64,000 nucleotides of DNA from Hydractinia symbiolongicarpus (Eukaryota > Cnidaria > Hydrozoa > Anthoathecata > Hydractiniidae). The stretch spans positions 1,862,001 through 1,926,000 of the forward strand of contig NC_079876.1 of assembly GCF_029227915.1 (NCBI RefSeq), written 5' to 3'. The first letter of the stretch is position 1. Every line of letters starts with the position of its first letter. Under the pieces are notes generated by a model. The model made no database searches and was not told the origin of the DNA. It saw nothing but the letters and a program-made list of their open reading frames with translations. Below, in pieces: positions 50,701 through 62,578 of this stretch. Position numbers and translations under genes: made by a program.

Positions 50701-53700
50701 ACCACTAAAACGTGAGACTTGTAGTTTTCAAAAATGTTTTCATTTTTGATGAGACACTGAATAAAAGAAGTTTAATCGCCGGCAAACGAAAACCCCTGAT
50801 TTCCCGTAAATCTCGGGCTTGGCCCGTATAGTCAAAAGTATACAAAGAAAGTACCCAGGGAGTAAACTCATTTCCCGAACGATTTTTTAAATTACTTTTT
50901 CACCACTAAAACGCATGAGACTTTTAGTTTTTAAAAATATTTTCATTTTTGATGAGACGCTGAATAAAAGAAGTTTAATCGCCGGAAAACGAAAACCTGC
51001 GATTTTTCGTAAATCCTGGACTCGGCCCGTATAGTCAAAGGTATACAAAGAAAGTACCCAGGGAGTAAACTCATTTCCCGAAAGATTTTTTATATTATTT
51101 TTTTACCACTAAGCGCATGAGATTGGAGTTTTCAAAAATATATTCATATTTGATGGGACGCTGAATAAAAGAAGTTTAATCGCCGGCAAACGAAAATCTG
51201 TGTTTTCCCGTAAATCCCGAACTCGGCCCGTATAGTCAAAAGTATACAAAGAAAGTACCCAGGGAGTAAACTCATTTCCCGAACGATTTTTTAAATTATT
51301 TTTTCACCACTAAAACGCATGAGACTTGTAGTTTTCAAGAATGTTTTCATTTTTGATGATACGCTGAATAAAAGCAGTTTAATTGCCGGCAAACGAAAAC
51401 CCGCGATTTCCCGTAAATCCCGGGATTGGCACGTATAGTCGCATGTATACAAAGAAAGTACCCTGTGAGTAAACTCATTTGCAGAACGATTTTTTAAATT
51501 ATTTTTTCACCACTAAAACGCATAAGACTTGTAGTTTTTAAAAATGTTTTCATTTTTGATGAGACGCTGAATAAAAGAAGTTTAATCGCCGGCAAACGAA
51601 AACCCGCGATTACCCGTAAATCCCGGGCTTGGCCCGTATACTCAAAAGTATACAAAGAAAGTACCCAGGGAGTAAACTCATTTCCCGAACGATTTTTTAA
51701 ATTACTTTTTCACCACTAAAACGCATGAGACTTGTAGTTTTTAAAAATATTTTCATATTTGATGGGACGCTGAATAAAAGAAGTTTAATCGCCGGCAAAC
51801 GAAAATCCGCGATTTCCCGTAAATCCCGAACTCGGTCCGTATAGTCAAAAGTATACAAAGAAAGTACCCAGGGAGTAAACTCATTTCCCGAACGATTTTT
51901 TAAATTATTTTTTCACCACTAAAACGCATGAGACTTGTAGTTTTCAAGAATATTTTCATTTTTGATGAGACGCTGAATAAAAGCAGTTTAATCGCCGGCA
52001 AACGAAAACCCGCGATTTCCCGTAAATCCCGGGCTTGGCACGTATTGTCGAATGTATACAAAGAAAGTACCCTGTGAGTAAACTCATTTCCAGAAGGATT
52101 TTTTAAATTATTTTTTCACCACTAAAACGCATAAGACTTGTAGTTTTTAAAAATGTTTTCATTTTTGATGAGACGCTGAATAAAAGAAGTTTAATCGCCG
52201 GCAAACGAAAACCCGCGATTTCCCGTAAATCCCGGGCTTGGCCGTATAGTCAAAAGTATACAAAGAAAGTACCCAGGGAGTAAACTCATTTCCCGAACGA
52301 TTTTTTAAATTATTTTTTCACCACTAAAACGCATGAGACTTGTAGTTTTCAAGAATATTTTCATTTTTGATGAGACGCTGAATAAAAGCAGTTTAATCGC
52401 CGGCAAACGAAAACTCGCGATTTCCCGTAAATCCCGGGCTTGGCACGTATAGTCGAATGTAGACAAAGAAAGTACCCTGTGAGTAAACTCATTTCCAGAA
52501 GGATTTTTTAAATTATTTTTTCACCACTAAAACGCATAAGACTTGTAGTTTTTAAAAATGTTTTCATTTTTGATGAGACGCTGAATAAAAGTAGTTTAAT
52601 CGCTGGCAAACGAAAACCCGCGATTTCCCGTAAATCCCGGGCTTGGCCCGTATAGTCAAAAGTATACAAAGAAAGTACCCAGGGAGTAAACTCATTTCCC
52701 GAACGATTTTTTAAATTACTTTTTCACCACTAAAACGCATGAGACTTGTAGTTTTGAAAAATGTTTTCATTTTTGATGAGACGCTGAATAAAAGAAGTTT
52801 AATCGCCGGAAAACGAAAACTTGCGATTTCCCGTAAATCCTGGACTCGGCGCGTATAGTCAAAAGTATACAAAGAAAGTACCAAGGGAGTAAACTCATTT
52901 CCCGAACGATTTTTTATATTATTTTTTTACCACTAAACGCATGAGATTGGAGTTTTCAAAAATATTTTCATATTTGATGGGACACTGAATAAAAGAAGTT
53001 TAATCGCCGGCAAACGAAAATCCGCGATTTCCCGTAAATCCCGAACTCGGCCCGTATAGTCAAAAGTATACAAAGAAAGTACCCAGGGAGTAAACTCATT
53101 TCCCGAACGATTTTTTAAATTATTTTTTCACCACTAAAACGCATGAGACTTGTAGTTTTTAAGAATGTTTTCATTTTTGATGAGACGCTGAATAAAAGCA
53201 GTTTAATCGCCGGCAAACGAAAACCCGCGATTTCCCGTAAATCCCGGGCTTGGCACGTATAGTCGCATGTATACAAAGAAAGTACCCTGTGAGTAAATTC
53301 ATTTCAAGAACGATTTTTTGTATTATTTTTTTACCACTAAACGCATGAGATTGGAGTTTTCAAAAATATTTTCATATTTGATGGGACGCTGAATAAAAGA
53401 ATTTTAATCGCCGGCAAACGAAAATCCGCGATTTCCCGTAAATCCCGAACTCGGCCCGTATAGTCAAAAGTATACAAAGAAAGTACCCAGGGAGGTAACT
53501 CATTTCCCGAACGATTTTTTAAATTATTTTTTCACCACTAAAACGCATGAGACTTGTAGTTTTCAAGAATGTTTTCATTTTTGATGAGACGCTGAATAAA
53601 AGAAGTTTAATCGCCAGCAAACGAAATCCCGCGTTTTCCTGTAAATTCCGGGCTTGGCCCGTATAGTCAAAAGTATACAAAGAAAGTACCCAGGGAGTAA

Positions 53701-53829
53701 ACTCATTTCCCGAACGATTTTTTATATTATTTTTTTACCATTAAACGCATGAGACTTGTAGTTTTTAAAAATGTTTTCATATTTGATGGGACGCTGAATA
53801 AAAGAAGTTTAATCGCCGGCAAACGAAAA
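47738..53829 (+). repeat. Large tandem duplication, copy 2 (~6056 bp, ~30 monomers)
   Basis: It begins where copy 1 ends, in the shared GACGCTGAATAAAAG to AAACGAAAA segment. It keeps the extra monomer near 51235-51437. Private substitutions include GTAGAC near 52460 and GAAAACTCGCG near 52410. It ends near 53829, where AAATCCGCG follows instead of AACCCCTGA. Confidence 0.92.
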
Positions 53830-54676
53830 TCCGCGATTCCCCGTCAATCCCGGACTCGGCCCGAATAGTCAAAAGTATACAAAGAAAGTACCCAGGGAGT
53901 AAACTCATTTCCCGAACGATTTTTTAAATTATTTTTTCACCACTAAAACGCATGAGACTTGTAGTTTTCAAAGATGTTTTCATTTTTGATGAGACGCTTA
54001 ATGAAAAAGGTTTAATCGCCGGCAAACGAAATCCCGCGTTTTCCCGTAAATGCGGGGCTTGGCCCGTATAGTCGAATGTATACAAAGAAAGTACCCAGGG
54101 AGTAAACTCATTTTCCGAACGATTTTTAAAATTTTTTTTTCACCACTAAAACGCATGAGACTTGTAGTTTTCAAACATGTTTTCATTTTTGATGAGACGC
54201 TTAATGAAAGAGGTTTAATCGCCGGCAAATGAAAACCTGCGATTTCCCGTAAATCCTGGACTCGGCCCGTATAGTTAAAAGTATACAAAGAAAGTACCCG
54301 GGGAGTAAACTCATTTCCCGAACGATTTTTTAAATTATTTTTTCACCACTAAAACGCATGAGACTTGTAGTTTTCAAAAATGTTTTCATTTTTGATGAGA
54401 CGCTTAATGAAAGAGGTTTAATCGCCGGCAAACGAAATCCCGCGTTTTCCCGTAAATCCAGGGCTTGGCCCGTATAGTCGAATGTATACAAAGAAAGTAC
54501 CCAGGGAGTAAACTCATTTCCCGAACGATTTTTTAAATTTTTTTTTTTTCACCACTAAAACGCATGAGACTTGTAGTTTTCAAAACTGTTTTCATTTTTG
54601 ATGAGACGCTGAATAAAAGCAGTTTAATCGCCGGCAAACGAAAACCTGCGATTTCCCTAAATCCCGGACTCGGCCC
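53830..54676 (+). repeat. Mixed R- and G-class monomers
   Basis: Four monomers. The T run near 54538-54549 is long. AAACATG near 54174 and AAAACTG near 54583 are private dyad-arm changes; the latter recurs at 56000. Confidence 0.82.
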
Positions 54677-56094
54677 GTATAGTCAAAAGTATACAAAGAA
54701 AGTACCCAGGAAGTAAACTCATTTCCAGAACGATTTTTTAAATTATTTTTTCATCACTAAAACGCATAAGACTTGTAGTTTTCAAAAATATTTTCATTTT
54801 TGATGAGACGCTGAATAAAAGAAGTTTAATCGCCGGCAAACAAAAACCCGCGATTTCCCGTAAATCCCGGGCTTGGCCCGTATAGTCAAAAGTATACAAA
54901 GAAAGTACCCAGGGAGTAAACTCATTTCCCGAACGATTTTTTATATTATTTTTTTACCACTAAACGCATGAGACTTGTAGTTTTCAAAAATATTTTCATA
55001 TTTGATGGGACGCTGAATAAAAGAAGTTTAATCGCCGGCAAACGAAAATTCGCAATTTCCCGTAAATCCCGGACTCGGCCCGTATAGTCAAAAGTATACA
55101 AAGAAAGTACCAAGGGAGTAAACTCATTTCCCGAACGATTTTTTAAATTATTTTTTCACCACTAAAACGCATGAGACTTGTAGTTTTCAAAAATGTTTTC
55201 ATTTTTGATGAGTCACTGAATAAAAGAAGTTTAATCGCCGGCAAAGGAAAACCCGCGATTTCCCGTAAATCCCGGGCTTGGCCCGTATAGTCGAAAGTAT
55301 ACGAAGAAAGTACCCAGGGAGTAAACTCATTTCCCGTACGATTTTTTAAATTACTTTTTCACCACTAAAACGCATGAGACTTGTAGTTTTTAAAAATGTT
55401 TTCATTTTTGATGAGACGCTGAATAAAAGAAGTTTAATCGCCGGAAAACGAAAACCTGCGATTTCCCGTAAATCCTGGACTCGGCCCGTATAGTCAAAAG
55501 TATACAAAGAAAGTACCCAGGGAGTAAACTCATTTCCCGAACGATATTTTAAATTATTTTTTCACCACTAAAACGCATGAGACTTGTAGTTTTCAAGAAT
55601 GTTTTCATTTTTGATGAGACGCTGAATAAAAGCAGTTTAATCGCCGGCAAACGAAAACCTGCGATTTCCCTAAATCCCGGACTCGGCCCGTATAGTCAAA
55701 AGTATACAAAGAAAGTACCCAGGAAGTAAACTCATTTCCAGAACGATTTTTTAAATTATTTTTTCATCACTAAAACGCATAAGACTTGTAGTTTTCAAAA
55801 ATGTTTTCATTTTTGATGAGACGCTGAATAAAAGAAGTTTAATCGCCGGCAAACGAAAACCCGCGATTTCCCGTAAATCCCGGGCTTGGCCCGTATAGTC
55901 GAATGTATACAAAGAAAGTACCCTGTGAGTAAACTCATTTCCCGAACGATTTTTTAAATTATTATTTCACCAGTAAAACGCATAAGACTTGTAGTTTTTA
56001 AAACTGTTTTCATTTTTGATGAGACGCTGAATAAAAGCAGTTTAATCGCCGGCAAACGAAAACCTGCGATTTCCCTAAATCCCGGACTCGGCCC
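54677..56094 (+). repeat. 7-mer HOR, copy 1 (1418 bp)
   Basis: GAGTCACTG (55210/56628), GTATACGAAG and CCCGTACG repeat at 1418 bp. Confidence 0.9.
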
Positions 56095-57107
56095 GTATAG
56101 TCAAAATTATACAAAGAAACTACCCAGGAAGTAAACTCATTTCCAGAACGATTTTTTAAATTATTTTTTCATCACTAAAACGCATAAGACTTGTAGTTTT
56201 CAAAAATATTTTCATTTTTGATGAGACGCTGAATAAAAGAAGTTTAATCGCCGGCAAACAAAAACCCGCGATTTCCCGTAAATCCCGGGCTTGGCCCGTA
56301 TAGTCAAAAGTATACAAAGAAAGTACCCAGGGAGTAAACTCATTTCCCGAACGATTTTTTATATTATTTTTTTACCACTAAACGCATGAGACTTGTAGTT
56401 TTCAAAAATATTTTCATATTTGATGGGACGCTGAATAAAAGAAGTTTAATCGCCGGCAAACGAAAATTCGCAATTTCCCGTAAATCCCGGACTCGGCCCG
56501 TATAGTCAAAAGTATACAAAGAAAGTACCAAGGGAGTAAACTCATTTCCCGAACGATTTTTTAAATTATTTTTTCACCACTAAAACGCATGAGACTTGTA
56601 GTTTTCAAAAATGTTTTCATTTTTGATGAGTCACTGAATAAAAGAAGTTTAATCGCCGGCAAAGGAAAACCCGCGATTTCCCGTAAATCCCGGGCTTGGC
56701 CCGTATAGTCGAAAGTATACGAAGAAAGTACCCAGGGAGTAAACTCATTTCCCGTACGATTTTTTAAATTACTTTTTCACCACTAAAACGCATGAGACTT
56801 GTAGTTTTTAAAAATGTTTTCATTTTTGATGAGACGCTGAATAAAAGAAGTTTAATCGCCGGAAAACGAAAACCTGCGATTTCCCGTAAATCCTGGACTC
56901 GGCCCGTATAGTCAAAAGTATACAAAGAAAGTACCCAGGGAGTAAACTCATTTCCCGAACGATTTTTTAAATTATTTTTTCACCACTAAAACGCATGAGA
57001 CTTGTAGTTTTCAAGAATGTTTTCATTTTTGATGAGACGCTGAATAAAAGCAGTTTAATCGCCGGCAAACGAAAACCTGCGATTTCCCTAAATCCCGGAC
57101 TCGGCCC
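56095..57107 (+). repeat. Same family, copy 2, 5 monomers (1013 bp)
   Basis: It starts like 54677 and carries GAGTCACTG at 56628. It then restarts after five monomers instead of seven, so two monomers were lost or copy 1 gained two. Confidence 0.88.
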
Positions 57108-57918
57108 GTATAGTCAAAAGTATACAAAGAAAGTACCCAGGAAGTAAACTCATTTCCAGAACGATTTTTTAAATTATTTTTTCATCACTAAAACGCATAA
57201 GACTTGTAGTTTTCAAAAATGTTTTCATTTTTGATGAGACTCTGAATAAAAGAAGTTTAATCGCCGGCAAACGAAAACCCGCGATTTCCCGTAAATCCCG
57301 GGCTTGGCCCGTATAGTCAAAAGTATACAAAGAAAGTACCCAGGGAGTAAACTCATTTCCCGAACGATTTTTTATATTATTTTTTTACCACTAAACGCAT
57401 GAGACTTGTAGTTTTCAAAAATATTTTCATATTTGATGGGACGCTGAATAAAAGAAGTTTAATCGCCGGCAAACGAAAATTCGCGATTTCCCGTAAATCC
57501 CGGACTCGGCCCGTATAGTCAAAAGTATACAAAGAAAGTACCAAGGGAGTAAACTCATTTCCCGAACGATTTTTTAAATTATTTTTTCACCACTAAAACG
57601 CATGAGACTTGTAGTTTTCAAAAATGTTTTCATTTTTGATGAGTCACTGAATAAAAGAAGTTTAATCGCCGGCAAAGGAAAACCCGCGATTTCCCGTAAA
57701 TCCCGGGCTTGGCCCGTATAGTCGAAAGTATACGAAGAAAGTACCCAGGGAGTAAACTCATTTCCCGTACGATTTTTTAAATTACTTTTTCACCACTAAA
57801 ACGCATGAGACTTGTAGTTTTTAAAAATGTTTTCATTTTTGATGAGACGCTGAATAAAAGAAGTTTAATCGCCGGAAAACGAAAACCTGCGATTTCCCGT
57901 AAATCCTGGACTCGGCCC
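57108..57918 (+). repeat. Same family, copy 3, 4 monomers (811 bp)
   Basis: GAGTCACTG at 57641 lies 1013 bp from copy 2. It diverges near 57975, where a W-class monomer with GAGATTGGAG follows. Confidence 0.86.
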
Positions 57919-58524
57919 GTATAGTCAAAAGTATACAAAGAAAGTACCCAGGGAGTAAACTCATTTCCCGAACGATTTTTTATATTATTTTTTTACCACT
58001 AAACGCATGAGATTGGAGTTTTCAAAAATATTTTCATATTTGATGGGACGCTGAATAAAAGAAGTTTAATCGCCGGCAAACGAAAATCCGCGATTTCTCG
58101 TAAATCCCGAACTCGGCCCGTATAGTCAAAAGTATACAAAGAAAGTACCCAGGGAGTAAACTCATTTCCCGAACGATTTTTTAAATTATTTTTTCACCAC
58201 TAAAACGCATGAGACTTGTAGTTTTCAAGAATGTTTTCATTTTTGATGAGACGCTGAATAAAAGAAGTTTAATCGCCGGCAAACGAAATCTCGCGTTTTG
58301 CCGTAAATCCCGGGCTTGGCCCGTATAGTCAAAAGTATACAAAGAAAGTACCCAGGAAGTAAACTCATTTTCCGAACGATTTTTTATATTTTTTTTTTAC
58401 CACTAAACGCATGAGACTTGTAGTTTTTAAAAATGTTTTCATATTTGATGGGACGCTGAATAAAAGAAGTTTAATCGCCGGCAAAGGAAAACCCGCGATT
58501 TCCCGTAAATCCCGGGCTTGGCCC
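57919..58524 (+). repeat. Three monomers shared with 34287-34890
   Basis: W-type with GAGATTGGAG and ATTTCTCG, N-type with GAAATCTCGCG, then W-type with TTTTTAAAAATG. The order matches the segment at 34287. Confidence 0.8.
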
Positions 58525-58930
58525 GTATAGTCGAAAGTATACAAAGAAAGTACCCAGGGAGTAAACTCATTTCCCGTACGATTTTTTAAATTACTTTTTC
58601 ACCACTAAAACGCATGAGACTTGTAGTTTTTAAAAATGTTTTCATTTTTGATGAGACGCTGAATAAAAGAAGTTTAATCGCCGGAAAACGAAAACCTGCG
58701 ATTTCCCGTAAATCCTGGACTCGGCCCGTATAGTCGAAAGTATACAAAGAAAGTACCCAGGGAGTAAACTCATTTCCCGTACGATTTTTTAAATTACTTT
58801 TTCACCACTAAAACGCATGAGACTTGTAGTTTTTAAAAATGTTTTCATTTTTGATGAGACGCTGAATAAAAGAAGTTTAATCGCCGGAAAACGAAAACCT
58901 GCGATTTCCCGTAAATCCTGGACTCGGCCC
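58525..58930 (+). repeat. Two adjacent C-class monomers that look identical
   Basis: 58525-58727 and 58728-58930 are each 203 bp with GTCGAAAG, CCCGTACG, TTACTTTTT and CCTGGACTCGG. I could find no difference between them: a single-monomer duplication, unusual here because adjacent monomers normally differ. Confidence 0.82.
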
Positions 58931-59741
58931 GTATAGTCAAAAGTATACAAAGAAAGTACCCAGGAAGTAAACTCATTTCCCGAACGATTTTTTATATTAT
59001 TTTTTTACCACTAAACGCATGAGACTTGTAGTTTTTAAAAATGTTTTCATATTTGATGGGACGCTGAATAAAAGAAGTTTAATCGCCGGCAAACGAAAAT
59101 CCGCGATTTCCCGTAAATCCCGGACTCGGCCCGTATAGTCAAAAGTATACAAAGAAAGTACCCAGGGAGTAAACTCATTTCCCGAACGATTTTTTAAATT
59201 ATTTTTTTACCACTAAAACGCATGAGACTTGTAGTTTTCAAAAATGTTTTCATTTTTGATGAGACGCTTAATGAAAAAGGTTTAATCGCCGGCAAACGAA
59301 ATCCCGCGTTTTCCCGTAAATCCGGGGCTTGGCCCGTATAGTCGAATGTATACAAAGAAAGTACCCAGGGGGTAAACTCATTTCCCGAACGATTTTTTAA
59401 ATTTTTTTTTCACCACTAAAACGCATGAGACTTGTAGTTTTCAAAAATGTTTTCATTTTTGATGAGACGCTTAATGAAAGAGGTTTAATCGCCGGCAAAT
59501 GAAAACCTGCGATTTCCCGTAAATCCTGGACTCGGCCCGTATAGTTAAAAGTATACAAAGAAAGTATCCAGGGAGTAAACTCATTTCCCAAACGATTTTT
59601 TAAATTATTATTTCACCACTAAAACGCATGAGACTTGTAGTTTTTAAAAATGTTTTCATTTTTGATGAGACGCTGAATAAAAGAAGTTTAATCGCCGGAA
59701 AACGAAAACCTGCGATTTCCCGTAAATCCTGGACTCGGCCC
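58728..59741 (+). repeat. 5-mer HOR, copy 1 (1014 bp)
   Basis: The private CCCAGGGGGTAAAC marker (59368/60382) and the CGTACG monomer repeat at 1014 bp. Confidence 0.9.
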
Positions 59742-60755
59742 GTATAGTCGAAAGTATACAAAGAAAGTACCCAGGGAGTAAACTCATTTCCCGTACGATT
59801 TTTTAAATTACTTTTTCACCACTAAAACGCATGAGACTTGTAGTTTTTAAAAATGTTTTCATTTTTGATGAGACGCTGAATAAAAGAAGTTTAATCGCCG
59901 GAAAACGAAAACCTGCGATTTCCCGTAAATCCTGGACTCGGCCCGTATAGTCAAAAGTATACAAAGAAAGTACCCAGGAAGTAAACTCATTTCCCGAACG
60001 ATTTTTTATATTATTTTTTTACCACTAAACGCATGAGACTTGTAGTTTTTAAAAATGTTTTCATATTTGATGGGACGCTGAATAAAAGAAGTTTAATCGC
60101 CGGCAAACGAAAATCCGCGATTTCCCGTAAATCCCGGACTCGGCCCGTATAGTCAAAAGTATACAAAGAAAGTACCCAGGGAGTAAACTCATTTCCCGAA
60201 CGATTTTTTAAATTATTTTTTTACCACTAAAACGCATGAGACTTGTAGTTTTCAAAAATGTTTTCATTTTTGATGAGACGCTTAATGAAAAAGGTTTAAT
60301 CGCCGGCAAACGAAATCCCGCGTTTTTCCGTAAATCCGGGGCTTGGCCCGTATAGTCGAATGTATACAAAGAAAGTACCCAGGGGGTAAACTCATTTCCC
60401 GAACGATTTTTTAAATTTTTTTTTCACCACTAAAACGCATGAGACTTGTAGTTTTCAAAAATGTTTTCATTTTTGATGAGACGCTTAATGAAAGAGGTTT
60501 AATCGCCGGCAAATGAAAACCTGCGATTTCCCGTAAATCCTGGACTCGGCCCGTATAGTTAAAAGTATACAAAGAAAGTATCCAGGGAGTAAACTCATTT
60601 CCCAAACGATTTTTTAAATTATTATTTCACCACTAAAACGCATGAGACTTGTAGTTTTTAAAAATGTTTTCATTTTTGATGAGACGCTGAATAAAAGAAG
60701 TTTAATCGCCGGAAAACGAAAACCTGCGATTTCCCGTAAATCCTGGACTCGGCCC
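59742..60755 (+). repeat. 5-mer HOR, copy 2 (1014 bp)
   Basis: Adjacent copy of 58728-59741. GTTTTTCCG near 60323 is one visible difference. Confidence 0.9.
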
Positions 60756-62578
60756 GTATAGTCAAAAGTATACAAAGAAAGTACCCAGGAAGTAAACTCA
60801 TTTCCCGAACGATTTTTTATATTATTTTTTTACCACTAAACGCATGAGACTTGTAGTTTTTAAAAATGTTTTCATATTTGATGGGACGCTGAATAAAAGA
60901 AGTTTAATCGCCGGCAAACGAAAATCCGCGATTTCCCGTAAATCCCGGACTCGGCCCGTATAGTCAAAAGTATACAAAGAAAGTACCCAGGGAGTAAACT
61001 CATTTCCCGAACGATTTTTTAAATTATTTTTTTACCACTAAAACGCATGAGACTTGTAGTTTTCAAAAATGTTTTCATTTTTGATGAGACGCTTAATGAA
61101 AAAGGTTTAATCGCCGGCAAACGAAATCCCGCGTTTTCCCGTAAATCCGGGGCTTGGCCCGTATAGTCGAATGTATACAAAGAAAGTACCCAGGGGGTAA
61201 ACTCATTTCCCGAACGATTTTTTAAATTTTTTTTTCACCACTAAAACGCATGAGACTTGTAGTTTTCAAAAATGTTTTCATTTTTGATGAGACGCTTAAT
61301 GAAAGAGGTTTAATCGCCGGCAAATGAAAACCTGCGATTTCCCGTAAATCCTGGACTCGGCCCGTATAGTTAAAAGTATACAAAGAAAGTATCCAGGGAG
61401 TAAACTCATTTCCCAAACGATTTTTTAAATTATTATTTCACCACTAAAACGCATGAGACTTGTAGTTTTTAAGAATGTTTTCATTTTTGATGAGACGCTG
61501 AATAAAAGCAGTTTAATCGCCGGCAAACGAAAACCTGCGATTTCCCGTAAATCCGGGGCTTGGCCCGTATAGTCGAATGTATACAAAGAAAGTACCCAGG
61601 GAGTAACCTCATTTCCCGAACGATTTTTTAAATTTTTTTTTCACCACTAAAACGCATGAGACTTGTAGTTTTCAAAAAAGTTTTCATTTTTGATGAGACG
61701 CTTAATGAAAGAGGTTTAATCGCCGGAAAACGAAAACCCGCGATTTCCCGTAAATCCCGGCTTGGCCCGTATAGTCAAAAGTATACAAAGAAAGTACCCA
61801 GGGAGTAAACTCATTTCCCGACCGATTTTTTAAATTGTTTTTTCACCATTAAGACGCTTGAGACTTGTAGTTTTCAAAAATGTTTTCATTTTTGATGAGA
61901 CGCTGAATAAAAGCAGTTTAATCGCCGGCAAACGAAAACCTGCGATTTCCCTAAATCCGGGACTCGGCCCGTATAGTCAAAAGTATACAAAGAAAGTACC
62001 CAGGGAGTAAACTCATTTCCAGAACGATTTTTTAAGTTATTTTTTCATCAATAAAACGCATAAGACTTGTAGTTTTTAAAAATGTTTTCATTTTTGATGA
62101 GACGCTGAATAAAAGAAGTTTAATCGCCGGCAAACGAAAACCCGCGATTTCCCGTAAATCCCGGGCTTGGCCCGTATAGTCAAAAGTATACAAAGAAAGT
62201 ACCCAGGGAGTAAACTCATTTCCCGAACAATTTTTTATATTTTTTTTTTACCACTAAACGCATGAGACTTGTAGTTTTTAAAAATGTTTTCATATTTGAT
62301 GGGACGCTGAATAAAAGAAGTTTAATCGCCGGCAAAGGAAAACCCGCGATTTCCCGTAAATCCCGGGCTTGGCCCGTATAGTCAAAAGTATACAAAGAAA
62401 GTACCCAGGGAGTAAACTCATTTCCCGTACGATTTTTTAAATTACTTTTTCACCACTAAAACGCATGAGACTTGTAGTTTTTAAAAATGTTTTCATTTTT
62501 GATGAGACGCTGAATAAAAGAAGTTTAATCGCCGGAAAACGAAAACCTGCGATTTCCCGTAAATCCTGGACTCGGCCC
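60756..62578 (+). repeat. 9-mer HOR, copy 1 (1823 bp)
   Basis: It begins with four monomers of the preceding 5-mer (without the CGTACG monomer). GAGTAACCTC and TTGTTTTTTCACC (61835/63658) repeat at 1823 bp. Confidence 0.89.
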
